A DNA stretch of 64,000 bases, taken from positions 186,001 to 250,000 of the forward strand of contig NTMA01000037.1 of NCBI GenBank assembly GCA_002917075.1, given 5' to 3'. Shown here piece by piece: positions 35,182-45,869 of this stretch. The translations under genes were made by a program, and so were the position numbers. The stretch comes from Hawksworthiomyces lignivorus. Its lineage: Eukaryota; Ascomycota; Sordariomycetes; Ophiostomatales; Ophiostomataceae. The notes beneath the pieces are model-generated. The model did no database searches. It saw nothing but the letters and a program-made list of their open reading frames with translations, and was not told the origin of the DNA. The number at the start of each line of letters is the position of its first letter. The stretch's first letter is position 1.

Positions 35182-38109
35182 TTTGACTAAAAGAGGACAA
35201 CAAATAAAAAATAAACCAAAGGTCGATCTGTATTAATCTAATATCAAGAGACTCGGCAAGCCGATTCTTTGCACCTTGAGGGTAAAGGCCGGTTACGCAC
35301 GGCGGTCGGCCGTTCAAAAGACGTCCAGCGTCGGGAGAGCTTGTTCGGAACCAGCGAGCAAGAGAAGCAAAAGTTCAAAACGATAGGATGGTTCGATCAA
35401 CGAACCAAATGTCTATACGGACAAAGCTGGAGAGCAAAGAGCGGCACAAAGAATGGAATGATTAGAAAGAAAAAAAGAAAAAGAAGAAAAAAGAGAAAAG
35501 AAAAGGCTGCAATGCGGCCGATGTGGTGGTTATAGGTTGTGTTAAGAAGGCGTGAAGTGAGAGGACAAGAGATGGTGGGCCAGGCAGGGAAGCCGGGAGG
35601 AATGTACGAAAATAGGTACGGCACTCAGCCCGGAGACAGGGAGGGGGGGGGGGGGGGATATTACCTACAAAAAGAAGGGAGGGTAAACCGACGATAATGA
35701 CATGCTGCAAGGCCACGGCATGGGATGGTATCGCATGGTGTTGTTGTGACTAGCGATGGCAATAATCTGCAGCGAGCGGCTAGCACGCGCGGGCATGTAC
35801 TCATCGGCCTTTCTTGTCTGCTTCTCTTCTGTCCCCTCTCCCCCCCACCTCCTCACACTTGTGAGAGGAGAGAGAGAGAGAGCGAGCGTGTGACTACCTA
35901 CCTCTTCAGCAGCATTGCTCATTACTGCCTCTCTTGTTTCCTCATGTCTTTTGGCATGTTTCTCATTTTGTTTCTGCTTTGGCTGTTCTCAAAATGGCCA
36001 CTTGGAGGGTCGCCACGAGAGGCCATTCGCTGGTGCTCATGGCGAGCGAGGTCGGATTGGGGGCATCGATGGCATCGGGGAGAGAGAGCCACTTCCACAT
36101 CAATGCCCTTTTCGGACTACCCACTGGCGGTGCCCAATTAGTATGCGAATGAGCAGTGCTCATTTTAACTACAGTCAACAGAGGCGGCGATGCGAGCTGC
36201 AAGTTGGAATGGCGCGCGCCAACCAGGACACACAGCAACACAAAGGCGTGAGACGGGCCGGGGTGTTGGAAAGTCGAGGATGGGCAGCCAACGACACCCT
36301 AGCTGCAGATCTCGGGCCAATCGCAGTGCTCTCCCGTCGACCAGGGCGCTTAATTTCCAAGCAGACGTCCATGGGCGGCACGCTCGGCGGTAGGCAAAGC
36401 CTGCGTTGCCATTGGGGGCTTTTTCTTGTTTCGCTGTCCAATGAGAAAAAAGCTGTTGGTTATGGTGACGAAGGAACAGCAGAGTCCGTTGGTGTCTGTT
36501 GGGGGCACTTCTGTGTGTAAGTTGAGCTTTAATTAGGACCAGGCTAAAGCAAGTCGTGCATCTGAGAGAAGAAGGCTCTTGAGATTTCAAGATTCAGAAA
36601 CTCAAATGAGAATCCACAACCTAGAACCGGGAAGAGCATAAATCTGCATTGAATGCATACACCAGTAGGATACGCATGAGCGGGCAGCCTGCAGCAGCGC
36701 GCGAGAGAAATAGCGCAGTGCTAACCGAGGCAAGAAGGGAGAAGGCACCCAAAGGGATTATGGCTTGTAGCTTTTCCCGCCCGTAGCTTTTCTGGCCTGC
36801 TTCAATGGCTGGTGCGAGACGCCCACTTGCAAAAGAAAACGGCTCGATAGTTCGAGCCCAGATATATGATGATGTGATACTCGAACGCGTCCTGGCACGG
36901 TTTCGACTAGAACGAGACTAACGTAATGTCTGCTAGAGAATAGATTGGGTGATCTGCCTGGAACTATCCTTTTTTTTTTCTCTCTTTCTCATTAGCTCTG
37001 CTCGAGGTGACGAAAGAAATGAGATGGCGATATGGCGATCACCAGTCCAATATCACATTGGGTAGGTGCGGCAACAGCAGGACGAGGACTCTCCAGGGAG
37101 AACAAGACGAACACATCCGGAAGGTCCACCGAAGGGCACTCTCCACTAGGCTGTGGCAGACCCGAGGAAAGGGGGGAGGGAAAAGGAGAGGGAAGAGAGG
37201 AACGCATGTTTGATGCCATTCCCATCGTGTTATCCATGTATGCGTGCGCATCCGAATGAGCATTGCTCCATATGTGCATAAGCGCTGTGACTGTGGCTGT
37301 CTCTAAAGGGAACAACATAATTCTTATTCAGATGGGATGGCTTAGCTGACACTTCCTCGACACCATCTGTTAGCAGGTACCTGGCTGAAGGTAGAATAGC
37401 GGGCAGAACATCGTGTACCGCAGAACGACGCGCAGTCAGTCCAGAGCTCTTCGTCCCAGCCGCTACTCCTCCGCGCGAATCGCCCACTGTCTGGTGTCCC
37501 TGCCCCACAAAGTACAATATTATGGTTAAGCTAATGTACATACAGCACGCGCTGTAAGTACCTCTTAGCGGCTTGTCCCCCCCTAATGCTTAGTCGCGTC
37601 CCAAGAGATCCCTCCGACACATAAGCCTGCGTGCAACTCACACTACCCCGCCAGGCACGGCTAGCGACCTGTTAGAAGCAAGTGAGGGGCAACGGCGAAA
37701 AAAAAAACTGGCCTGGCAAAGCTCTCTCGATATTATACTACGGTGCCATTCCATTGTATTACGAGTACGTCAGTCTCGGTTGACCCGAGAAGAGAGCATC
37801 ATCACCAACCTCGATCCCGGAACAGCGAAGCCCCCCCTCCTTGACGAAATTGCGACCGCACGCCAGCACGCGACCCCACACGACGAACCACTGCGAGGCT
37901 GCCCACGCAACCGCCGGGGCCTGTCCATCCTCTCGTACCGGCGACTAAATTGCCTTTGATCTTCTCTTTTCCCTCGTGCGCAGTACATCGAAGCTTCTCC
38001 CTTTCTGTGTCTCCCTCTTCTTCGCCCCTCTTTCCCTTCTCCTCCTACCAAAGAAGAAGGCCTCCTCCATCTCGAACCCCCCCCTTTCCCTCTCCCCGTC
38101 TGGGCCACC
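35182..38109. other. 2.9 kb divergent spacer, no gene seen
   Basis: Separates two divergent genes (methyltransferase-like, minus; TMA22, plus). 35440-35510 is purine-rich on plus and so a pyrimidine leader for the minus gene; 37950-38109 is pyrimidine-rich and should be the TMA22 leader. A G15 run lies at 35643-35657. A perfect 7-bp inverted repeat with a 4-nt loop lies at 36841-36858. No frame here shows a domain. Confidence 0.5.
35643..35657. repeat. G15 homopolymer
   Basis: Fifteen consecutive G residues in intergenic DNA. Runs of this length are prone to sequencing and assembly error, and on single strands they can form quadruplexes. Confidence 0.8.
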
Positions 38110-38973
38110 ATGGCCGATGCGGAGTCCTCGTCCGACGTCCTGGTGCCCCAGGGTCGCCATGTCGTCTACTGTGGCGGTACGCTCACACCTGGAGAGGAGG
38201 AGCGGATCCCGCTCATCCGTCTGCTCTCTTTGGTTCCCCACCCCACCGCGTCTCGCGCAGGAAGGAGAGCATAGAGCTGACAAGAAGCGTCCGATGGGGG
38301 TTCCCCCCCCTTTTTTTTGCCGTCCATTGGCCAATTGCAGTGTGCACAATGCCACCAGAGGTATGAGATGATTGCTGAAGAAGTGGGACGGGGTGCTTTT
38401 CCAAGAGCTGCGTGCTGACCGCAGGGCCTCGCGAACTTTTTTTTTTGAACCCAACAGTACTGCGAGTATGGCGGAACCGTCAAGAAGTGCCAGGAGTGGC
38501 TCGAGAAGAACCAGCCGGAGATGTACCAGAGGATATGGTCGGCCGAGGCGCTAGAGGCGGCGACGGCGGCGCTGTCGGTGGAGGCGCAGAAGCGGGCGGC
38601 CAAGGACGCGCAGAAGAAGACGGCCAAGGCGGAGGCGGCCGAGCAGAAGCACGCGAGCCTGCTGGCCAAGAGCATCGTCACCGTCAAGCGCATCGAGCGC
38701 AACAAGCGCAAGTACGTCACGTCCGTCTCGGGCCTGGAGGCCTTCGGCCTCGACCTCAAGAAGGTCTCCAAGGAGTTCGGCAAGAAGTTTGCCACCGGCT
38801 CCTCCGTCACCAAGGTGCCCAGCGGCGGCGAGGAGATCGTCGTCCAGGGCGACGTCAGCGACGAGATCGAAGAGTTCCTGCTAGAGAAGTATAAGGACAT
38901 CCCAGAGGACAACATCGAGCTGGTCGACGACAAGGCGAAGAAGAAGGCTGCCGCCGCCGCTGCTTCCGCATAG
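38110..38973 (+). CDS. TMA22: TMA22, density-regulated protein (DENR) homologue
   Basis: A ribosome-associated SUI1-domain protein that works with TMA20/MCT-1 to release deacylated tRNA and recycle 40S subunits after termination. Three exons: 38110-38176, 38341-38360 and 38458-38973, giving 200 aa (yeast has 198). Exon 2 is only 20 nt. Splicing creates HVVYCGVCTMPPEYCEYGG, the conserved Cys-bearing N-terminus, followed by TVKKCQEWLEKNQPEMYQ. The SUI1 domain covers about residues 95-175, with KRNKRKYVTSVSGLEAFGLD in variant form (here IERNKRKYVTSVSGLEAFGL) and KKFATGSSVTK. The tail is Lys/Ala-rich. The start context is excellent (GCCACCATGGCC). Convergent with the borealin gene. Confidence 0.96.
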
Positions 38974-39384
38974 ACGACGGAGAGCTGATCAGAGCGGGGC
39001 TCTGGAGGACAAGGACGAAAGATCATTTGAGGAAAGCAAATTGTATAAGAAATGCATAAAATGATATCACATGATTCAAGAACAAAAGAATGCTCGATCT
39101 CCCTCACTTGGATACGAAGTGCACAAAATGGTGAAAGTATGACAGAAATCATATGTATATGCCTTTGTCTTTGTGTTTCTGCGTGGGATGCGTAGGATGT
39201 GTCACGCTGCCTCGAAAATGAAGAAATAAGAAAGCAATATACCAAAAACGCCCAAAGAAAATAAAAACACATGATGTACACTTGAATAAACGCCATACCA
39301 TGACCAGCCTCGCAACGCATTTTCCCCTTCTCCTCTTGCGTATGCATGTGAAATAAACCAAAACCGCTAGACTACCGACTCGCT
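38974..39384. other. convergent 3' region TMA22/borealin
   Basis: 411 bp between two facing stop codons; AT-rich, and should hold both 3' UTRs. No frame or structure stands out. Confidence 0.45.
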
Positions 39385-40784
39385 TCAATCTCGCTTCCGC
39401 AGGACCCTACCCGAGCGCGTCGTCGCTGCCGATGTCGTAGCTGCCGTGGCCGCCTTGGAAGCGGGGGCCTTCTTGGTGGCCGCGCTCGCCACGCCTTTCT
39501 TGATGGAGCTCATGACGGTGGCCGTCTTCTTTGCTGCTGCCGACGGCGCCGTGCTGGCAGCATTGGTAGCCTTCCGCGCGGTCGAGGTCGCCGCGCTGGC
39601 CGGGGGCCGGCCGACCTTGCGCACAACGGTCGACGTGCTCGCGTCGCTGGACTCGCTGATACCGCTAATACGCTTGGCAGCCCGCGACGTGGCACCTGAC
39701 CGCGCGGCAGGCGCAGCAGCAGCTCCCCTCGCGCGCGTCCGCGCGGCCGTCGCCCCTCTTCCGCCGCCTGCGCCTCCTGCAGCCGAGCTGGCGGTCGACG
39801 AAGTGGTGGGCTTGCGTGTCGTGGCCGCACGCGTCGCGCGGGCCTTTTCCACCATGGAGCTGAGCAGGTTGGTGGCCGAGGCCTGCTTGGTCGGCGACAT
39901 GGGCCGGGCGATGAACGACTTGGCCGGTGACGACGGCGGCGGCGGGCCAGCCGCTCCTCCGGCGCCAGCACGCAGGCGCGAATTGGACGACGCCGGCGAG
40001 AGCACCTGCGCGGGGATCTGCGCGCCGTGCGCCCCCGCCGCTGTGTGGTGGGCGCCGCCGCGCTGCCGCTTCTTCGGGTTGTCGATGAGGGCGTTCTGGT
40101 TCTCCTTGTCGCCCCCAGCTATTTGGTCGCTGTCCAGCAATGTCAGCAAGAGCAAAAAGGAGGCAAAGGTAACAAGTGAGGCCAGGTCTCCCCAAGATTA
40201 TCTGCTAGCGGACGTACCTGAGACGTTTTGGCGGCCGACCGACGGCGGCGTGAGCGGTCCGAGGAGAGGGCGCTCCGCGCGAGATGACTGAGCGTGCCGG
40301 ATTAAAGTCTTTTTCTGGGACCGGCGGCGGCACCCGGTCCGTCACGGTCTGTTTCGGCGGGATCGGCCTCTGCTGGTCGGACGAGTACTTCTGCAGGAGG
40401 TCCCCCATCTTGACCTTCCGCAGGGCCATGGGGATGCGGTTTACACGTATCTCTATGCGCGTCCGCAGCCCCTGGGCCTGGAGATTGTACTGGGCGCGGA
40501 GTTTCCTCGCGCGTTCGGTCACTAGTCGAAGTTAGATATCACGTTTCACGTCTACGCTGAGAGACGAGCGCGGAGGACTCACCCTCGAGCTGGAGGTTGT
40601 CGATCAGGGCTTGTTTTTGCGCGATTGTCACGCCGAGCCGCCGCCGTTTGCTGGGGCTCTCTGCCGCCGGGCTGCCGGACTTTGTAGCAATCTGCTGTCC
40701 GGCCATCATGGTCGTGCTCGACGTGTCATGGGCTTCTGACGCGACGGACTGGTCCGACTTTCTCTTTCTGCCTCGGGGCGGCAT
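39385..40784 (-). CDS. NBL1: borealin N-terminal domain protein, chromosomal passenger complex
   Basis: The borealin/Nbl1 subunit that helps target Aurora kinase with INCENP and survivin to centromeres and the spindle midzone. Three exons: 40784-40583, 40521-40218 and 40129-39385, giving 416 aa; the introns are 61 and 88 nt. Residues about 56-118 form the borealin N-terminal helix: ALIDNLQLEVTERARKLRAQ, then YNLQAQGLRTRIEIRVNRIP and MALRKVKMGDLLQKY. The first splice joins LQLE to VTERARK exactly as in relatives. Budding-yeast Nbl1 is only this helix (73 aa). Here a long tail is added: a Pro/Ser-rich part with DKENQNALIDNPKKRQR, then Ala/Lys/Thr-rich sequence resembling histone H1 tails and ending SGRVLRKRD. 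SPTK and SPSK motifs suggest CDK phosphorylation. Divergent from RPN10. Confidence 0.92.
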
Positions 40785-41523
40785 ATCTGGTTCTCTGTAA
40801 ATGCGAATTGGTTGATGAAAAATAATGTAAAGTCGAAAGACGCCAACTGTCTGTCGTGTTCGAAGCGGTGCAGTTTTGCCAAAGAAGCGCGCGTTGACAG
40901 CGAGAAGAGCGAATGCTTCACCATGTGCCGATAATAACAAAGGCAGGCGCTGTCTATTCCCTGTATGGACCAAAGTAAACAAAGCATCAATGATGACATA
41001 ATACAAACAGACTCAGCGCTGCAAATCATCGCCTCTGCCCACACATGGCCTGTGCACGAGAGTCCCCCTCTCACCGCCTACTTTATTTGGATTGGCGCCT
41101 ATCTGTCAGCGCCTGCCTCTTCTGCGCTGCTTCTCTCTGCCTCTCTCTTGCCTCTTTCCGTCTCTTCTGCTAGGCTGAACCTGCCTGACGACAGCTTTCT
41201 CGCTGTTTCCACTAATATTGCTCCATACAGCAGAGCAACAACCGCCGTTGACTAGCCCTTCCACCACCAAACCTGCCGTCTCGTCTAAACGTCCCTTGCT
41301 GTGCTCACGACAACACCCCAAATTCTCCAGCTGCTGCTGCACACCACCACATATCTCTCCAAACTTGAAACGAACCCAAAAAAGAGGTTCAATCCGACCT
41401 GCACCGAATTGTTGCTAGCTCTGCAGAGAATCTGCCTCTTTCTTGTCTTTTTATTACTCCCCCTCCTCCCGTAGCCTCTCTCTAGTTGATTTGGCCGACC
41501 AGCCATCAAACAGCTCGCCCAAG
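40785..41523. promoter_or_regulatory. shared divergent promoter region borealin/RPN10
   Basis: 739 bp between the two start codons. I looked for the yeast proteasome element GGTGGCAAA and its complement and did not see it, as expected where Rpn4-type control differs. The RPN10 side is C/T-rich (41100-41523). Confidence 0.4.
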
Positions 41524-42554
41524 ATGCCGATGGAAGCGGTGATGATCATCGTCGACAACAGCGAGAGCAGTCGAAATGGCGACTACCACCCTACGCGGTT
41601 TGAGGCACAGGCGGACGCCGTGGGCGTCGTGTTCCGGCACATCACAAGCGGCAACCCGGAGTCAGAGGTCGGCCTCATGAGCATGGCAGGCAAAGGCCCC
41701 GAGGTGCTCGTGACCATGACCACCGAACAGGGCAAGATCCTCGAAGGCCTGCACCGGACGAAGAAGCGCATCCGAGGCGACGCCCACCTGATGACCAGTC
41801 TGCAGGTTGCATCGGTAGGTTCTTTGGATGAGCTCTTGGGGGGACAAGACGAAGATGATGAGATGAAAGAAAACTAACGCAGCCCTCCTCTCCCCCGCAG
41901 CTCGCCCTCAAGCATCGCAAGAACAAGACCCAGCGCACGCGCATTATCGCCTTTGTCTGCTCACCGGTGCCCGAGGAAGAGAAGGCCCTGCTGTCCCTGG
42001 CCACGCGACTCAAGAAGACCAACGTCTCTGTCGACTTTGTGCTCTTCGGCGACCTCGACGACGCCACCCAGCGCAAGCTCGACAAGTTCAACGAGAAGGT
42101 CAAGGGCAGCGAGGGCAGCCACCTCGTCGTCATCCCACCCAGCGGCAACCTGCTGAGCGACCAGCTCAAGCACACCCCGCTGCTCCAGCGCGAAGGCGCC
42201 GGCGAAGGCGGCTCCGGCTCCGGCGGCGCGTTTGGTGGCGGCGTGGGCGGTGGTGCAGCAGGCGGCGGCGGCGGCGAGTTTGACGAGTTCGGCTTCGACC
42301 CGTCCACTGACCCGGAGCTGGCCCTGGCCCTGCGCATGAGTATGGAGGAGGAGAACGCCCGGCAGCAGAAGCGCGCCCGCGAGGAGGCCGAGGCGGCCAA
42401 GAAGGCGTCGCTGGAGGCGGTCAAGGAGGAGGACGACGAGTCGGCGCAGCCGTTGCTCAACAAGGAGGGCGAGCCGAGCGGCAGCGGCGACAAGAAGGAC
42501 GACGACGACAAGCCCAAGGGGAGCAGAGACGACGACAAGATGGACACGTCATAG
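41524..42554 (+). CDS. RPN10: 26S proteasome regulatory subunit RPN10
   Basis: A ubiquitin receptor of the 19S regulatory particle that also stabilises the lid-base contact. Two exons, 41524-41814 and 41901-42554, joined by a phase-0 intron (86 nt) that fuses LMTSLQVAS to LALKHRKNK; 314 aa. The N-terminal VWA domain spans residues about 5-190, with VMIIVDNSESSRNGDY, GLMSMAGKGPEVLVT and RIIAFVCSPVPEEEKAL. One ubiquitin-interacting motif, DPELALALRMSMEEE, lies at about residues 235-250. A Gly-rich linker precedes it. The tail is acidic and Lys-rich and ends in DDDKMDTS. The first of two in-frame ATGs (MPMEAV) is used. The length lies between yeast (268) and human (377). Confidence 0.97.
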
Positions 42555-42938
42555 CTGCGCCCCGTCTGGCTGTCCTCTCGTTCCTTGTCTCAGCTAGCTA
42601 TCGCTTTTTTCAGTCTGGTTTTCCCACGGATGGGGAGTAGGCGGGTCTGTTTCCATCTTCATAGAACGGACATTGTATGACTAATAGACACAAAACACAC
42701 ACACACACATAAAATGAAGAACCATGCATGTAAATTTGGTGACATTACAAAAAGAAAAAAACACGCGAGATGTATACCAAGAACTGTGACAAGACGGTTC
42801 CTGCGCGGTCTAATCGCTTTCCTCTGAGCGCCATACGTATCCCTGTCCCGTATCTCTCTCTCTCTCTCTGTCCCTCTCGCTTCCCTAGCACTTCAATATT
42901 ACATTCTCCCTCGCCACAGAATGCGGAAATGGCCGCAA
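42555..42938. other. convergent 3' region RPN10/TRS23
   Basis: 384 bp between facing stop codons. It contains an (AC)8 microsatellite around 42695-42709 and a CT-rich stretch at 42855-42890. No gene is seen. Confidence 0.45.
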
Positions 42939-43638
42939 CTAGCGGTTGTTGATCTCGCGGATGTACGAGTTGAGCTTGCGGTCGAACATGTCGCAGCGGA
43001 TGGGCATCTCCAGCTGGTAAAAGGGGTTCTTCATCACGTAGTCCGAGTACAGGTCGTAGACCCGGCGCATGGTGGCGTCGACGCTGGTCTGCGCCGTGTC
43101 GGTGAAGAGCAGGAACTTGGTGCCCGTCAGCGTGTTGAAGCACTGCATGCGGAAGTTCTCCGTCTCCAGGACCTCGAGGCCCGACGGCGGCTCCGGTCGG
43201 CCAGGCGCCAGCCCGGTCGGGGTCATGACCGTCCCGGCAGGCAGGGTGCCGTTGCCAGCAGAGCCGCCCGGCCCCGCTCCACCCGGCCCAGGTGGCTCTG
43301 CGCTCGGCCCACGGAGATGCTTCAGTGGGTTGAGCCGCGTCGTGATGGCGTGCACCCTGCAGGGCGTCAGCAAGAGAACCAAAGAAAGCGAGCGCAAAAA
43401 GGGAAGCTAAGAAGAGAACAAGAGAACAAGTCTCGCGGCGCATACCCATGGAACGTGCCCGCTATTATCAGGTAGTCGTTCGTGCTCAGCTTGTTGAGGC
43501 CGCCCTCGTGGAAAGTCCGGTTATAGACTAGACCACCGGCCTTGTTGATGACAATGAGAGCAAAGACCGTCCTGGTGAGAGATGTCAGCGGCAGCCACTC
43601 GCATACAGCCTGCAACAAATACGAGAGGTCTCTCACAT
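42939..43638 (-). CDS. TRS23: TRAPP complex subunit TRS23/TRAPPC4
   Basis: A core longin-fold subunit of TRAPP, the exchange factor for Ypt1/Rab1 in ER-to-Golgi traffic. The model gives 181 aa from 43638-43637, 43571-43446 and 43356-42939. The first coding exon is just AT; the intron GTGAGA...TCTCACCAG then supplies the G, making ATG and the family start MTVFALIVINKAGGLVY. The second intron joins LIIAGTFHG to VHAITTRLNPL. The C-terminal half is typical: LETENFRMQCFNTLTGTKFL, LFTDTAQTSVDATM and YSDYVMKNPFYQLEMPIRCD. A Pro/Gly-rich insert of about 40 residues lies in the middle. Unspliced, the same ATG is followed at once by TGA. No in-frame ATG precedes the conserved region otherwise, so the split start is my preferred reading. 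Confidence 0.9.
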
Positions 43639-44557
43639 ATTGTTCGTCTTGTGCCACCAATTCTCATCACCATGATGAGCTTCTTATGCAGCTGAGACTG
43701 CTGCAATTTTGTGTTAGATACATGACAGCCAACTATGTTATACGAAAGAGCAAGAATGCTTTACATGTTCACCATGGACAGCAGTCCTGGCCGAGTCAAA
43801 AGAATGGTGGTCCGCGATGCAGCCTGTCAGTGATGGTCGTCGGTGTCGTTTATTCTCAGGCAGGATCGCTTCTGTCGGTCTGGTAGGAATTCGACAGGTA
43901 CACTACAATTGGCAGCCCGCTAAAAGGCGGGAGGGAAATCGCTCCAAAAAGGGGAACTCGAATGGGGGGGGGTACCACTGAGGCTGTCTGACTAGGCTGT
44001 AGTATTGCCAGAGAGGGACCCGTTTTAGCGCACGCGACTGCTGCTGTAGTCCCTTGCTGCACCACCAAACTATGTACTTTAGGCGTCAAAAAAATAAAAA
44101 TAAAGAGAGCCAGTGCCTTGTGCGGCTCTCTCCCGTGGTCCCTGATGCCTGTCGCCTTCGCAATCAAGAGTAAACGATCCCGCCGCCGAAAAATTTCCCG
44201 CCTTTTCGCCGCCCTTCACTTTTCTCTTCTCAAGCTCATAACCCGGCCGACGACAACAAGGACGACAACGGTCGCACCGAATACGATTCGCGGACAAACA
44301 AGGGACGGCCCTCCAAGCTCTCCTTCTTGCCAATCTCTCGCCCGGCGACCCTTTTTAATTGGATCCGCCCCGTATCCGCATCTCGACCGCACGAATCTCC
44401 ACGAGCTCCAAGGGAGCGAGAGAGGCCTTCCCCCCCAAGGTCATCTCCATCCGCCTCTCCCCCCTCCGCTTCCTCCTCTTCTTCCTCTCTCCTCTTGTCT
44501 TTCTTTTCTTCGCGTTTCCCCTCCTCCATTCCCCTTTTTTATCTCCCGCTTGCTGCT
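43639..44557. promoter_or_regulatory. shared divergent promoter region TRS23/RPB4
   Basis: About 920 bp between two start codons. 44250-44557 is strongly C/T-rich and fits the RPB4 leader. A short G-run lies near 43965. No gene or RNA is recognised. Confidence 0.4.
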
Positions 44558-45151
44558 ATGGCTCAAATACCCACATCCCGACCCAAGCCACCGCCGCCCG
44601 GCGAGGAAGAGGCTGGCACCGAGCTGAAGCTCGGCGAGTTCGAGGGTGTCGAGACTCTGTCTCTGTCCGAGGCATGGCTGGTCATCAACGCCCTGATGGC
44701 CAAGCGCCGCAACGACCGGAAGAACGTGAACGAGACGGAGTAAGTCCGCCGGTGGAGAGGCGCAGAGATGGAAAAGAAAGGAAAGGGCGGGCGGGCGGCG
44801 CATGGCTGAGAAGTGGAAACTTCTTTCTGCTTTGCTCGTTTGGCTCCCTCCTGGTTCTTCCCTGCCATAAAAAAAAAAGGCTCCTAGCTAACCCAGCGGC
44901 CTAGGGTCCTCACCAAGACGGTCGACTACCTCGACGCGTTCGCGCGGTTCAAGCGCAAGGAGAACGTCGAGGCCGTCGAGCGGCTGCTGGCGTCGCATAC
45001 GGAGCTGACCAAGTTTGAGCGCGCTGCGCTGGGCTCGCTGTGCCCGGACGGCGTCGAGGAGGCCAAGACACTGATCCCGTCGCTGGCCAACAAGATCGGC
45101 GACGACGACCTGCTCGAGCTGCTGGAGGAGATGGGCAAGCTGCAGGGATGA
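44558..45151 (+). CDS. RPB4: RNA polymerase II subunit RPB4
   Basis: Forms the stalk of RNA polymerase II with Rpb7 and takes part in initiation, mRNA export and decay. Two exons, 44558-44739 and 44905-45151, give 142 aa; the 165-nt intron has donor GTAAGT and acceptor CCTAG and splits a Glu codon (NETE-VLTK). The N-terminus is Pro-rich. The Rpb4 helical domain follows: LGEFEGVETLSLSEAWLVIN, KTVDYLDAFARFKRKENVEA, LTKFERAALGSLCPDGVEEA and LIPSLANKIGDDDLLELLEE. It ends MGKLQG. The length suits filamentous-fungal Rpb4, which lacks the charged insert of yeast. Convergent with the Cys-rich membrane protein gene. Confidence 0.96.
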
Positions 45152-45869
45152 AGATACGCGGACTGAGGAGTTTTGAATTTTTATTTCTTTTTTATTCTTT
45201 TTTTTTTTTTTTCAATACGGCTTTCTGTGCCTCTGCCTTCTGCGATACGATCTGGAATGAGGAACGTTCAGTGAGGAGTTGCGCGGGTTTCTATTTTCTT
45301 GATTGCATGAAGCGGCGCCAAGGAGGGAAACAGACCAAAAAAAGATCCTGCAAGTATAAGGAAGCAAAAAAGAAGGCTCGCGAGAATAAATTGGAATGCG
45401 TTGGTTTTTGACATGTTTTTAGAACACGTCTGCTGTCTGCCATTTATCTACATGATATTTGTATACGTCTTTGACAATACCCGCGTCGGCGAGAAAGAGA
45501 CGCCAGGGCAGGAAAAGGAAAAAGAAAGAGAGTCACCTAGAGGTGACCAAGATAGCTGAGCAGCCTCGTCTTTTCCCATGACATGATAGCATACTGCGCA
45601 CTAGAGCCCGATTTTGAGAGCTTCAAACTCTATAACTCATTGACAAGACGCACCAAACAAAACTAGTTAAGCAAAGACAAGACAGGAATGTGTCTACGCG
45701 AACTTGCTAGGGTATATATACAGCCGTCATTAATAGACAGCAGTCAGGACACGAAATTCAGAAAGAGCTGTTATAAAGAGCTGTTATTGACCTTAACGCC
45801 ATGCATTTGAAAAACAACAAAAAGAAAAAAGAAAAAAAAGAGAAATTCGCTTAGCCATCTATCGCCTCG
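45152..45869. other. convergent spacer, no gene seen
   Basis: 718 bp between facing stop codons. A T15 run (45198-45212) lies about 50 nt after the RPB4 stop. A 13-bp tandem duplication lies at 45762-45787. No frame of interest. Confidence 0.45.
45762..45787. repeat. 13-bp exact tandem duplication
   Basis: AAAGAGCTGTTAT is present twice, directly abutting (45762-45774 and 45775-45787), in the spacer downstream of the Cys-rich membrane protein gene. It probably arose by replication slippage. Confidence 0.85.

Noticed and set aside
36841..36858. Perfect inverted repeat GGCTCGA-TAGT-TCGAGCC, reminiscent of a tRNA T arm
   Set aside because: No acceptor, D or anticodon arms could be fitted around it, so it is probably a chance palindrome.
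38166..39347. 393-codon minus-strand frame opposite TMA22
   Set aside because: It runs through the TMA22 exons and introns in antisense. Ser/Ala/Cys-rich low-quality sequence with no domain.
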